Source: Parapusillimonas sp013416435 (GTDB lineage Bacteria; Pseudomonadota; Gammaproteobacteria; Burkholderiales; Burkholderiaceae_B). From it: a stretch of DNA of 64,000 bases. This document shows positions 43,840 through 52,886 of the stretch, one piece after another. Within the stretch, counting starts at the first letter, position 1. Each line of letters opens with the position of its first letter. Made by a program: the position numbers and the translations under genes. The notes under the pieces were generated by a model. It searched no databases. It was not told where the DNA came from and worked only from the letters and a program-made list of their open reading frames with translations. Location: NCBI RefSeq assembly GCF_052180245.1, contig NZ_CP197474.1:2976001-3040000 (forward strand), in the 5' to 3' direction.

Positions 43840-44727
43840 TCAGATCCGCTTGCGGCGTCTGAGCCCTTTCATTCCATCCAGGGCCACCAGCGCCACTGCC
43901 ATCCAGATCGGAACGTAGGTCAGCCACGCCGCCGCCGGCACCTCTTCGCTCAGAAACAGCAGGGCGACCCAGAACAGCAGCACCGGTTCCACATACCCCA
44001 GCAGGCCAAACAGGCCCAAAGGCAGGTATCGGCTTGCCGTCAGATAGGCGATCAGCGCCGCGGAGCTGATGACGCCAAGCACCGGCACCAAGCCAAGAAG
44101 CGCCGGCCGCTGCCGGAACTGCTCGATCACTCCAAGATCCTGGCCTCCCAATATGAGCAAGGCGGCCGGCACCATCAGCATCATGTCGAACCAAAGTGTG
44201 CTCAGCGACCCCATCCGAAGCTTGCGGCGCACAATGAAATACGGCGGATAACCGAACATGACCAGCGCCGTCACCCAGGAGAACGTCCCGGTGCGCATGA
44301 GTTCATGGGCCACGCCCAAGGCCGCGACGAAGACCGCGGCGGTCTGTAGCCGGTTCAGCTTTTCCTGATAGAGTACGCGGCCGATCAGAACCATGACGAG
44401 CGGCAGCAGGAAATATCCCATGGAGACGTCCATCGCCCTCTGATGCAGGGGCGCCCAGACAAACAGCCAAAGCTGGGCGCCTATCAATGCGGAACTCAAA
44501 GGCAGCAGCAGCCATAGGCGCCATTCATGGCGCAGCCGCCTGAAAACCTGCGCCACCTCTTTCCAGCCTCGGGATCGGGCAAGCAACACCGCCACGGCGG
44601 GCAGGCACAGCAATATGCGCCAAGCGAATATCTCGGCCCCGTCCAGAGGATGAAGCAGGGTCGTGTAGTAGTACAGGACGGCAAACAGGACGGAGGACAG
44701 GACGGAAAGGACGACACCGCGCGTCAT
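43840..44727 (-). CDS. rarD: RarD-type EamA/DMT transporter
   Basis: 295 residues from the ATG at 44725-44727 (MTRGVVLSVLSSVLFAVLYYY). Ten helices in two EamA halves; segments such as LDGAEIFAWRILLCLPAVAVLL, LWLFVWAPLHQRAMDVSMGYFLLPL and PLGLFGLLGYVEPVLLFWVALLFL (in parts) match the RarD family. Linked to chloramphenicol sensitivity by name only; substrate unknown. The start overlaps the PIN-domain gene stop (ATGA), so it is the end of the recO-PIN-rarD unit. Confidence 0.88.
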   Translation of the reverse strand: MTRGVVLSVLSSVLFAVLYYYTTLLHPLDGAEIFAWRILLCLPAVAVLLARSRGWKEVAQVFRRLRHEWRLWLLLPLSSALIGAQLWLFVWAPLHQRAMDVSMGYFLLPLVMVLIGRVLYQEKLNRLQTAAVFVAALGVAHELMRTGTFSWVTALVMFGYPPYFIVRRKLRMGSLSTLWFDMMLMVPAALLILGGQDLGVIEQFRQRPALLGLVPVLGVISSAALIAYLTASRYLPLGLFGLLGYVEPVLLFWVALLFLSEEVPAAAWLTYVPIWMAVALVALDGMKGLRRRKRI

Positions 44728-45308
44728 GGCGAACAGACGACCAGCTTGTTGATCCGGAACAGCCGCTCGCGCCTCAGTATGGCGTCCAGCGGCTCGAGCT
44801 CTTTGTCGGGCGCCAAGGCATAGCCGGGCAAGGCCGCCATCAGGCCATGCGTGGCATCCGGGTACTGTTGCCAGCAACGCAGCATGAACTCGTCCGGATC
44901 GAGCAGGCCGAGGCCCATCCCTCGCAGTTCCGAGCGATTGAAGTCCCGGATATTTCGCGTCAGGATGCTCGCTTCCAGCCCGGGCCACCGCGCCTGTGCC
45001 GCCCGGCCGGCCGCCACGACATGCCAATCCTTCGGATCGCTGCGCCGCAAGCCGGCCTTATAGGCTTCGACGTTTCCTTGGTCCGCCTCCGGAAACGCGT
45101 CTTGCAGTTCCTGCCATTGGGTCTGGACGTCTTCGTGGGGCACGCCCCACAAACGAGCGGCATTGCGGCGCCATTCATCGCCTATGACCTCGCTCCAGAC
45201 CGGACGGAAACAGGCTTGCCGCGCCAGGTGAAGCACGCCTCGGCGCAGGACATTGGAAATCAGGACGCAAGTATCCATGACCAGGATATCGGGCACGCGC
45301 TTGTTCAA
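44724..45308 (-). CDS. PIN-domain protein
   Basis: 194 residues if started at the TTG overlapping the recO stop; GTG at 45296 or ATG at 45278 are possible, the last giving MDTCVLISNVLRRG as N-terminus. PIN-domain features: DTCVLISNVL (first Asp), SEVIGDEWRR, DPKDWHVVAAG (acidic) and ASILTRNIRDF. PIN nucleases are often toxins of VapBC-type pairs, but no small antitoxin gene lies next to it; both neighbours are recO and rarD, each overlapping by 4 bp. Possibly an RNase of unknown target. Confidence 0.75.
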   Translation of the reverse strand: MNKRVPDILVMDTCVLISNVLRRGVLHLARQACFRPVWSEVIGDEWRRNAARLWGVPHEDVQTQWQELQDAFPEADQGNVEAYKAGLRRSDPKDWHVVAAGRAAQARWPGLEASILTRNIRDFNRSELRGMGLGLLDPDEFMLRCWQQYPDATHGLMAALPGYALAPDKELEPLDAILRRERLFRINKLVVCSP

Positions 45309-45889
45309 TATCTTTGCAGCTCCATCAGGACCTTGCGGGTCTGGAGCGGGCGGCCGAGAAGCTCATCGAGACGCTCCCGCAGCTGCCGGCGCAGTTGAGG
45401 CTCCAGCGCCGGGTCGTCGAAATCGGGGGCGTCGTTTTCGACCCCGTATCCGGTTTCATGCAGCAGCATCCATTCGAAGCGGCGCAATGCACTTGCGGCC
45501 GGCTGCTGCGATGCGAGCCGCCTCAGCGCCGCATCATAGGCATCGAAAAGGACGGGATGAGGGTCCTCGCGCGGCAACAGCCGCAGCAGCAGTTCGTTCA
45601 TGTACCAAGCGGACATGTGCGCCCGGCCGGAAAGCCTGTGCACCCCCGCGCATTCGGCCCGCGTGAGCGTCTTGACCTCGCCCGCGCCGCTCCAGGAAAT
45701 CGCGAGCGGCTGAAAAGCGGACAGGACGGGCCTCAGGACGGAATACGGCCGTTTTGCGCCCCGCGCGGCAAGAGACACCACACCATGCTCGCGCGCGAAT
45801 GCCTGGATCAGGAGCGAGGTCTCGCGCCAGGGCGAGGAATGCAGCAGATAGGCCTCGGCATCCTGGACACGCAGCGTCCTTCTACTCAT
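45305..45889 (-). CDS. recO: DNA repair protein RecO, unusually short
   Basis: 194 residues; RecO is usually 230-270. The N-terminal OB-fold (DAEAYLLHSSPWRETSLLIQAFAREHGVVSLAARGAKR, in parts) and the helical part (ERHL-type LSGRAHMSAWYMNELLLRLLPRED) are complete. After LLHETGYGV the usual middle part is missing and the protein goes to a short end (LGRPLQTRKVLMELQRY), where the family's closing helix aligns. Roughly 40-50 residues appear deleted. RecO loads RecA with RecR at gaps. The era-recO overlap (8 bp) matches the standard operon. Confidence 0.88.
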   Translation of the reverse strand: MSRRTLRVQDAEAYLLHSSPWRETSLLIQAFAREHGVVSLAARGAKRPYSVLRPVLSAFQPLAISWSGAGEVKTLTRAECAGVHRLSGRAHMSAWYMNELLLRLLPREDPHPVLFDAYDAALRRLASQQPAASALRRFEWMLLHETGYGVENDAPDFDDPALEPQLRRQLRERLDELLGRPLQTRKVLMELQRY

Positions 45890-46769
45890 ACCCCAGTTCG
45901 CGCAGCGCGCTCTCGCGGTCCGACCAGCCCTTGCGGACCTTGATGTAGACCTCGAGGTGCACCGGTTTATCCAGAAGCTTGATCATGTCCTGCCGTGCCT
46001 CCGAAGCGATGCGCTTCATGTGGACGCCGCCCGCCCCCAAAAGAATGGGCCGATAGCTTTCGCGCTCGACAAGCACGCAGGCGGCCACGCGGGCTCCGGC
46101 GTCGTCCTCTTCCCACTGCTCGATCACGACCGTGCACCCGTAGGGCAGTTCGTCGCCCACCAAGCGGAAGATCTTCTCGCGGATGAGCTCAGCGGCGATG
46201 AAGCGGACCGGCCTGTCGGTCAGGGTATCGGCTTCGAACATCGGTTCGCCCTCGGGCAGGCGCGCCGCGATTTCCCCCAGCAGTTCCTCGAGCTGAACCC
46301 CGCGCAGGGCGCTGACCGGCACCACGGCGGAATAGGGAAACTGCGCCATGATCTTGCTCACGTAGGCGAACATGTCGTTCTTGCTCTTGAGCGCGTCGAC
46401 CTTGTTGATCACCAGGATGGTGTTGCCCCCCTTGGGCAGCAAGGGCAGCAGCTGGGCGTCCCCCGCAGACCATTTGCCCGCCTCGACGACATGCACCACG
46501 ACGTCGACGTCGGCGAGGGCCTGGGTAACCACCCGGTTCATCATGCGGTTCATCGCTCCGCCGTGGCGGGTCTGAAAGCCCGGCGTATCGACGAATACGA
46601 ATTGTTCTTTGTCGCGTGTCAGCACGCCATGGATGCGATGCCGAGTGGTCTGCGCCTTGCGCGAAACGATGGAGATCTTGGTGCCGATCAGGGCGTTGGT
46701 CAGGGTCGATTTGCCCACATTGGGACGGCCCACGACGGCCACGAAGCCGCAACGATAGGGAGTGGTCAT
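45882..46769 (-). CDS. era: GTPase Era
   Basis: 295 residues. G1 GRPNVGKST (14-22), the switch region RHRIHGV, G3 FVDTPGFQ and G4 NKVDALK are visible; a C-terminal KH domain (CTVVIEQWEEDDAGARVAA through VHLEVYIKVRKGWSDRE, in parts) binds the 3' end of 16S rRNA. Era assists 30S maturation and coordinates with cell division. It is coupled to rnc (4-bp overlap upstream) and recO (8-bp overlap downstream). Confidence 0.97.
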   Translation of the reverse strand: MTTPYRCGFVAVVGRPNVGKSTLTNALIGTKISIVSRKAQTTRHRIHGVLTRDKEQFVFVDTPGFQTRHGGAMNRMMNRVVTQALADVDVVVHVVEAGKWSAGDAQLLPLLPKGGNTILVINKVDALKSKNDMFAYVSKIMAQFPYSAVVPVSALRGVQLEELLGEIAARLPEGEPMFEADTLTDRPVRFIAAELIREKIFRLVGDELPYGCTVVIEQWEEDDAGARVAACVLVERESYRPILLGAGGVHMKRIASEARQDMIKLLDKPVHLEVYIKVRKGWSDRESALRELGYE

Positions 46770-47524
46770 TTGTGCTCCTGTGGCACAGCGACGGGCAAGG
46801 AGAGCTGTGTGGATTTACGTGGCCGGTGCCCTCTTCCGCCCTTGGCCGGTGCCAGGGCCTCCAGCGCGGCGATGGCCTGTTCGGCCGCCTGCTGCTCGGC
46901 GGCGCGCCGGCTGCCGCCTCCGGCCGTCACTTTGATGTCGAACTTGGGGATATGGCACTCCACTTCAAAAAGCTGATTATGCGCCGCGCCGTGCGTGGCG
47001 ATGACGGTATAGACGGGCAGGTCCACCTTGCGGGCCTGCAGGAGTTCCTGCAGCAAAGTCTTGGGATCCTTGCCCAGGGTCTTGGCATTCACGTTCTGCA
47101 GGATGGGTTCGTATTGCCTGGCGATCACGTGCTGTGCGGCGGCATAGCCGCCATCCAGGAATACGGCGCCGAACAAGGCTTCGAGCGCATCGGCGAGGAT
47201 CGACGGACGGCGGAAGCCGCCGCTCTTGAGTTCGCCCTCGCCCAGCCTCAAGTATTGCGACAAGGACAGGTTCCCAGCGATGTCTGCCAATGAGGCCTGC
47301 TTGACCAGGTTGGCACGCAGCCGCGACAGATCGCCTTCGTCGATTTTGTCGAAACGCTGGAACAGCAAAGCGGCCACGACAAAATTCAGCACCGAGTCCC
47401 CTAGAAATTCCAGGCGCTCATTGTGCCGGGCGCTGTGGCTGCGATGCGTCAGCGCCTGCTCCAGCAGAGAGGCGTCCGCAAACTGATGCCCCAGGGCCGT
47501 CTGCAAGGAAACCAGGTTGCCCAT
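46766..47524 (-). CDS. rnc: Ribonuclease III
   Basis: 252 residues. The catalytic signature NERLEFLGDSVLNFVVA is followed by the acidic residues in ADALEALFGAVFLDGG. The C-terminal double-stranded RNA-binding domain is around residues 155-225 (DPKTLLQELLQARKVDLPVY, in parts). It processes rRNA precursors and structured mRNA. A basic/Ala-rich tail ends the protein. Overlaps lepB by one base and era by four. Confidence 0.97.
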   Translation of the reverse strand: MGNLVSLQTALGHQFADASLLEQALTHRSHSARHNERLEFLGDSVLNFVVAALLFQRFDKIDEGDLSRLRANLVKQASLADIAGNLSLSQYLRLGEGELKSGGFRRPSILADALEALFGAVFLDGGYAAAQHVIARQYEPILQNVNAKTLGKDPKTLLQELLQARKVDLPVYTVIATHGAAHNQLFEVECHIPKFDIKVTAGGGSRRAAEQQAAEQAIAALEALAPAKGGRGHRPRKSTQLSLPVAVPQEHK

Positions 47525-48411
47525 TAGCGAAAGCCACCTATGCGACCGAGGTCGCCGAAGTTCATCCAGATGAAAAAGGCCCGGCCCACGATGTGCGCTT
47601 CAGGCACGAAGCCCCAATAGCGGCTGTCCAGGCTGTTGTCGCGGTTGTCGCCCATCATGAAGTAATGGCCGGCCGGCACGGTGCAGCGCACCCCGTTGCC
47701 CAGGTAGTCGCAATTTTCCCGATACGGGAAATTCGAGATGGGCATGTAGTCCTGGCGCGCCTGCTTGTTGAGCAGGATGTCGTGGCTCGTCTCGCCGAGC
47801 TCTTCGATGTAGCGCCCGACGTAGGCCGAGCGGTCCGGCTCGAAATAATCGCCGTCGCGTACGTGGCGCACCGGATTGCCATTGACGGTCAAGACCTTGT
47901 TCTGATACTGCACCACATCGCCCGGCAGGCCGACGACGCGCTTGATGTAGTCCACGTCCGGATCCACCGGATAGCGGAACACGATGACGTCGCCGCGCTT
48001 GGGCTCGCCGATGTCGATGATTTTCTTGTCGATGACAGGCAGCCGGATCCCGTACTGGAATTTGTTGACCAGGATCAGGTCGCCGTTCTGCAGTGTAGGC
48101 AGCATGGAGCCCGACGGGATGCGAAAAGGCTCCACAACGAAGGAGCGCAACGCAAAGACAAAAAGTATCACCGGAAAAAAGCTGACGCAGTATTCCACCC
48201 ACCACGGCGCGCGATTGGCGTTGTCATAGGCCTCCTGGCGTATGCGGGCGGCATCGGAAGGCTCGAGCCCCTCGATGGCCGGCGCAACCGACGCCATGGC
48301 TGCGACGCCGTTCGCGCGCCGCCTGCTGCGCAGGAAAAAGAAATCCAGGCACCAGACCACACCCGTGACCAGCAGCAACAGGAACAAGATCAGCGCAAAA
48401 TCCCAACTCAT
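47524..48411 (-). CDS. lepB: Signal peptidase I
   Basis: 295 residues. Two N-terminal membrane segments (residues ~5-25 and ~75-95) lead to the periplasmic catalytic domain. The Ser-Lys dyad is Ser102 in IPSGSMLPTL and Lys157 in DVDYIKRVVGLPGD; box E is MGDNRDNSLDSRYWG. It cleaves signal peptides at the outer face of the inner membrane. In the conserved lepA-lepB-rnc-era order, 26 bp after lepA. Confidence 0.97.
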   Translation of the reverse strand: MSWDFALILFLLLLVTGVVWCLDFFFLRSRRRANGVAAMASVAPAIEGLEPSDAARIRQEAYDNANRAPWWVEYCVSFFPVILFVFALRSFVVEPFRIPSGSMLPTLQNGDLILVNKFQYGIRLPVIDKKIIDIGEPKRGDVIVFRYPVDPDVDYIKRVVGLPGDVVQYQNKVLTVNGNPVRHVRDGDYFEPDRSAYVGRYIEELGETSHDILLNKQARQDYMPISNFPYRENCDYLGNGVRCTVPAGHYFMMGDNRDNSLDSRYWGFVPEAHIVGRAFFIWMNFGDLGRIGGFR

Positions 48412-48437
48412 ACCCGGTAAACCCTCATTTGAAATTA

Positions 48438-50231
48438 TTATTTATCCTCGACCTGCAGGATGGCCAGGAAGGCTTCCTGGGGTATTTCCACGTTGCCCAC
48501 TTGCTTCATGCGCTTCTTGCCGGCCTTCTGCTTTTCAAGCAGTTTCTTCTTGCGGGAGATGTCGCCACCGTAGCATTTTGCCAGCACATTCTTGCGCAGG
48601 GCCTTGACGTTTTCCCGGGCAATGACTTCGGCGCCGATGGCCGCCTGGATGGCGATGTCGAACATCTGTCGCGGTATGAGCCCCCGCATCTTGGACACGA
48701 CCTCGCGCCCCCGATAGCGGGCGTTGGCGCGGTGCACGATCATCGACAACGCATCGACGCGATCGCCGTTGATCAGGAGATCGACCCGCACGACATCGGC
48801 AGCCCGGTATTCCTTGAACTCGTAGTCCATCGACGCGTACCCACGCGACACGGATTTCAGCTTGTCGAAGAAATCGAGCACGATTTCAGCCAGCGGCATT
48901 TCGTACATGAGATGCACTTGCCGGCCGTGGTAGGTCATGTTCAGCTGCACGCCGCGCTTGGCCATGCACAAGGACATCACGGGACCCACGTATTCTTGCG
49001 GCATGAACAGCGTGATGGTGACGATGGGCTCGCGAATTTCGGTGATGTTGCCGACCTCGGGCATCCGCGACGGGCTTTCTATCATGGCCACCGTACCGTC
49101 GCGCTGCTCGACTTCGTACACGACGGACGGGGCGGTCGTGATGATGTCCATGTCGAATTCGCGCTCGAGCCGTTCCTGGACGATCTCCATGTGCAGCAGC
49201 CCAAGAAAGCCGCAGCGAAAGCCGAAGCCCAGCGCCTGGGAGACCTCTGGCTCGAACATCAGTGAAGAGTCGTTCAGCTTCAGCTTCTCGAGCGAATCCC
49301 GAAGCTGATCGTACTCGCTGCTTTCGACTGGGTAAAGCCCGGCGAAAACCTGGGGCTTCACTTCCTTGAAGCCGGGCAGCGCCTGGCTGGCGGGCTTGCC
49401 GGACAGCGTGATGGTGTCGCCCACTTTGGCGTGTTCCAGCTCTTTGATGCCGGCGATCACGAACCCGACCTCGCCGGCCGACAGCTCGGTGCGCGGCACG
49501 GATTTGGGCGTGAAGACGCCGATATGCTCGCAAAGATGGCTGGCGCCGGCCGCCATCAGCAGGATCTTGTCCTTGGGCCGCAGCACGCCGTTCACGATCC
49601 GGACCAGCATGACCACGCCGACGTAGTTGTCGAACCACGAATCGATGATCAGCGCCTGCAGGGGCTTGGCAGGGTCGCCCACGGGCGGCGGCACCTTGCT
49701 GACGATCATCTCGAGGATGTCGTCGATGCCCATGCCGGTCTTGGCGCTGCAGAGTATGGCTTCGGAAGCGTCGATGCCGATGACGTCCTCGACCTCCTGG
49801 CGCGCCCCTTCGGGATCGGCGGAGGGAAGATCCATTTTATTGAGCACCGGCAGGACCTCGACGCCCAGCTCGATGGCCGTATAGCAGTTCGCGACGGTCT
49901 GGGCCTCGACGCCCTGCGATGCGTCGACGACCAGCAGTGCCCCTTCGCAGGCGGACAGCGACCGGCTGACTTCGTAGGAAAAGTCCACATGGCCCGGGGT
50001 ATCGATGAGATTGAGCGCGTATTCCTTTCCGTTCCGGGCCTGGTAGCGCAGCGCGGCCGTCTGGGCCTTGATGGTAATGCCGCGCTCGCGCTCGATATCC
50101 ATGGAATCAAGGACCTGGGTGGACATTTCCCGGTCGGCCAGCCCCCCGCAACGATGAATCAGGCGATCGGCAAGCGTGGACTTGCCGTGGTCAATGTGGG
50201 CAATAATGGAAAAGTTGCGGATGTGATCCAT
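48438..50231 (-). CDS. lepA: Elongation factor 4 (LepA)
   Basis: 597 residues. GTP-binding motifs are AHIDHGKSTLADRL (12-25), DTPGHVDF and NKMDLPSA. The EF-G-like domains are followed by the LepA-specific C-terminal domain (VDLLINGDRVDALSMIVHR to KKLLEKQKAGKKRMKQVGNVEIPQEAFLAIL, in parts). It is a ribosomal GTPase affecting initiation and back-translocation. First gene of lepA-lepB-rnc-era-recO-PIN-rarD; a terminator separates it from the sigma-E operon upstream. Confidence 0.98.
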   Translation of the reverse strand: MDHIRNFSIIAHIDHGKSTLADRLIHRCGGLADREMSTQVLDSMDIERERGITIKAQTAALRYQARNGKEYALNLIDTPGHVDFSYEVSRSLSACEGALLVVDASQGVEAQTVANCYTAIELGVEVLPVLNKMDLPSADPEGARQEVEDVIGIDASEAILCSAKTGMGIDDILEMIVSKVPPPVGDPAKPLQALIIDSWFDNYVGVVMLVRIVNGVLRPKDKILLMAAGASHLCEHIGVFTPKSVPRTELSAGEVGFVIAGIKELEHAKVGDTITLSGKPASQALPGFKEVKPQVFAGLYPVESSEYDQLRDSLEKLKLNDSSLMFEPEVSQALGFGFRCGFLGLLHMEIVQERLEREFDMDIITTAPSVVYEVEQRDGTVAMIESPSRMPEVGNITEIREPIVTITLFMPQEYVGPVMSLCMAKRGVQLNMTYHGRQVHLMYEMPLAEIVLDFFDKLKSVSRGYASMDYEFKEYRAADVVRVDLLINGDRVDALSMIVHRANARYRGREVVSKMRGLIPRQMFDIAIQAAIGAEVIARENVKALRKNVLAKCYGGDISRKKKLLEKQKAGKKRMKQVGNVEIPQEAFLAILQVEDK

Positions 50232-50288
50232 AAACCATCAGAAAGAAACCCGCCCGGGTGCCGGGCAGAGAGTATTAATGGGAAGCAT

Positions 50289-50320
50289 AAAAAAGGGAGC
50301 GCTAGAGGGCGCTCCCTTTT
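50289..50320 (-). terminator. Intrinsic terminator after mucD
   Basis: Perfect 8-bp stem GGGAGCGC / GCGCTCCC, loop TAGAGG on the plus strand, followed on the minus strand by six T. It ends the rpoE-rseA-rseB-mucD unit 31 bp after the mucD stop and before lepA. Confidence 0.92.
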
Positions 50321-50350
50321 GCCTGACGACATTTTAGCCGTTTCTGCCAA

Positions 50351-51853
50351 TTATTTTCGGGGAGTGATGGTGATCCACTGGGATTGATCGCCACGCATCA
50401 CCAGCAAGGCTGCCGCGCGGGATTTGTTCAAGCCCGACACCACCTTGGCATACTGCGAAGGGCTGGTGATGTCCACGTCGTTGATGGTGACGATGATGTC
50501 GCCCGGGGCAAGGCCCGCCGTGGCAGCCGGCTCTTCGACCTGGGCCACTTGCACGCCGCCCTTGATGTCCAGCTTTTCGCGGACCGCATCGGACACTTCG
50601 ATCACCTTCAGGCCCAGGACGTCGGCCGCCTCGGCCTTGGGCTGCTCGCCCTGCTCTGCGCTCGGCTCGTCTCCGGAAGGCATTTCGCCCACCTTGACAT
50701 GAAGGGTCACGGTCTTGCCTTTGCGCCAGACCTCCATGGGCACGCGATTGCCCGGCTTGGTACCGCCCACGATACGGGGAAGATCCGACATCTGGGAAAT
50801 CTGCTTGCCATCGAAGCTGGTGATGACATCGCCGGAGCGCACGCCTGCCTGTGCGGCCGGGCCGCTGGGTTCGACGTTGCTGACCATCGCGCCCTTGGCG
50901 TTTTCAAGGCCTATCGCCTTGGCGACGTCTTCGGACACCGAACCGATCTGCACGCCGATGCGGCCGCGCGTCACCTTGCCATGCGCCTTCAGCTGGTCGA
51001 CCACCCGCATCGCCTCATCGATGGGAATCGCGAGGGAAATCCCCATGAAGCCGCCGCTTTGGGAGATGATCTGGGAATTGACCCCTACCACCTGCCCGGC
51101 CAGATTGATGAGCGGCCCGCCGGAGTTGCCGGGATTGACCGCCACGTCGGTCTGGATGAAGGGAAGATAGTCGCCCGTATCGCGATTGATCGCGCTGACG
51201 ATGCCGGAGGTTACGGTGGAGTCCAGCCCGAAAGGCGAACCGATGGCAAGGACCCACTGCCCCTTCTTGAGCTTGGTGGAATCGCCGATGGGCAACGGGG
51301 TGAGGCCTTCGGCGTCGATCTTGATGAGCGCGACATCGGTACGGGGATCCGTTCCGATGACCTTGGCCTTGTACTCCTTGCCCGACGTCAACGTGACGAA
51401 GATGCCATTGGATTTCGCCACCACATGGTTATTGGTGAGGATGTACCCGTCGGCCGAAATGATGAAGCCCGAACCGACGCCGCGAGGCACGGTGCGTTCT
51501 TGCTCTGGCGGCGTGGGCGCATTGCGCTGGCGCGGTCCGCCCGGACCGCCCGGCATGCCGGGCGGCACGAAATCGGGACCGAAGAACCAGCGGAACATTT
51601 CGTAGGGATCGTTGCCGCCGGGGCCCATGGGGCTGCGGCGCACGGGTACCGACTCGGTCGTGCGAATATTGACGACGGACCCTTCGGTCTGCTCGACCAC
51701 CTGCGTGAAATCGGGAACGGACAGCGTCGGCGCGACACTGGACTGGGCGTTGACGGCCGTTCCCGCAACGGCTAAGGCCATGGCGACGCTGGCCGCGGCG
51801 CAGGCCGCGATACGTTTGATTGGTGTGCTTCCTAGACGTATCAATTGCATCAT
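50351..51853 (-). CDS. mucD: DegP/MucD-type periplasmic serine protease
   Basis: 500 residues from the first of two ATGs (51851-51853), with AGGAG five bases upstream. The signal peptide is AACAAASVAMALAVAGTAVNAQ (in parts). The trypsin-like triad is visible: His in LTNNHVV, Asp in DPRTDVALIKID, Ser in NPGNSGGPL. Two PDZ domains follow (GRIGVQIGSVSEDVA; VQVAQVEEPAATAGLAPGDIIV). A Gly/Pro-rich loop near residues 75-100 resembles the LA loop. It degrades misfolded envelope proteins. Last gene of the sigma-E operon. Confidence 0.94.
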   Translation of the reverse strand: MMQLIRLGSTPIKRIAACAAASVAMALAVAGTAVNAQSSVAPTLSVPDFTQVVEQTEGSVVNIRTTESVPVRRSPMGPGGNDPYEMFRWFFGPDFVPPGMPGGPGGPRQRNAPTPPEQERTVPRGVGSGFIISADGYILTNNHVVAKSNGIFVTLTSGKEYKAKVIGTDPRTDVALIKIDAEGLTPLPIGDSTKLKKGQWVLAIGSPFGLDSTVTSGIVSAINRDTGDYLPFIQTDVAVNPGNSGGPLINLAGQVVGVNSQIISQSGGFMGISLAIPIDEAMRVVDQLKAHGKVTRGRIGVQIGSVSEDVAKAIGLENAKGAMVSNVEPSGPAAQAGVRSGDVITSFDGKQISQMSDLPRIVGGTKPGNRVPMEVWRKGKTVTLHVKVGEMPSGDEPSAEQGEQPKAEAADVLGLKVIEVSDAVREKLDIKGGVQVAQVEEPAATAGLAPGDIIVTINDVDITSPSQYAKVVSGLNKSRAAALLVMRGDQSQWITITPRK

Positions 51854-51878
51854 GGAACTCCTGGCTGGAAAATTCAAA

Positions 51879-52886
51879 TTATTGGGATTGGGCCAAGGGG
51901 ACGTACTCGGTGCGCTCTGCGATGCTTTGCAGGGTTTCCGGAGGAACTTCTCCCAAGGCTGTCAACCAGTGATCACCCACGCGCGTACGGAATATGTTCA
52001 TTGCGCCGGCGTTGACGACCGCGTTGACGTTCTGGCCTTTCTGATCTTGCTCGAACGGCTCTATGAAGACGGAAATTGCGGCGAGCCCGTCAGTGACGAC
52101 CAGCTGGCTGACCGCGCCGCGCTTCATGTGGCGCTGCACTTGCGTGATGGGCTGGAACCCTTGTGGAAAAGGGATGCGCCAGCCGTTTTTCGCGAGATCG
52201 ATCGGTGACATGGAGGGTTCGACAACCGTCCAGTCCTTTAGGTTCCAATTGGAAGCGAGAAGACTCGATTCGACCTTGTCGCCGACCTGGATGCTGTTGA
52301 ATGCGATCTGGTCCAGGACTTGGCGCTCGGCATTGAGGGTTTGCAGCTTGAGCAGCAGATCGGTCTTGGTATCGACGCAAAGGCGGTAGCCGTAGCGCAG
52401 CCCATCGCGTGGAATGAGCTCGACGATGCCGCATTCGCGGCCGGCCACGCGGCCCACCGCCGCCTGGGGCCGGACGTCGTAATGCGCCGGGATCTCTTTT
52501 CCGCCGGCCAGCAGCAGCGCGGGAAATCTCTCGCCATTGCGCCGCTCTATGACGACGGTTTTCTTTTCAGGAAAAAGGCATTGCGTGACGTCGTTCTGGC
52601 GGATGAATTCCCGCGGCATGCCGTCCAGGACCTCGATGCGCTCGCGCTCGCCCGTGCCGTCGACCATATGGATGATGCGCGAGGAGCTCATCACCTGGCC
52701 CTGCTGGTAGGTGTAGACCCCAGAGTAGTCGAGCTGGCGCGCAGCCTTGTGTATTTTTTCCAGCACCGCCAGGGTCTGTTCCGGGGCGGCTTCCGCCGCC
52801 CATGCGGACGCTGGCGGGAACAGACAGCCCACCGCCAGCCATACGGCCGAATACGCCTGGCCCATCTTGAACGAAAACCGCATCAC
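51879..52886 (-). CDS. rseB: Sigma-E factor regulatory protein RseB/MucB
   Basis: 335 residues with a Sec signal (AVWLAVGCLFPPASAWA). The lolA-like N-terminal domain (LDYSGVYTYQQGQVMSSSRIIHMVDG, in parts) and a smaller C-terminal domain (WRIPFPQGFQPITQVQRHMKRGAVSQLVVTDGLAAISVFIE, in parts) fit the family. RseB binds the periplasmic part of RseA and protects it from proteolysis, responding to lipids and LPS. Its start overlaps the rseA stop by 4 bp. Confidence 0.93.
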   Translation of the reverse strand: MMRFSFKMGQAYSAVWLAVGCLFPPASAWAAEAAPEQTLAVLEKIHKAARQLDYSGVYTYQQGQVMSSSRIIHMVDGTGERERIEVLDGMPREFIRQNDVTQCLFPEKKTVVIERRNGERFPALLLAGGKEIPAHYDVRPQAAVGRVAGRECGIVELIPRDGLRYGYRLCVDTKTDLLLKLQTLNAERQVLDQIAFNSIQVGDKVESSLLASNWNLKDWTVVEPSMSPIDLAKNGWRIPFPQGFQPITQVQRHMKRGAVSQLVVTDGLAAISVFIEPFEQDQKGQNVNAVVNAGAMNIFRTRVGDHWLTALGEVPPETLQSIAERTEYVPLAQSQ

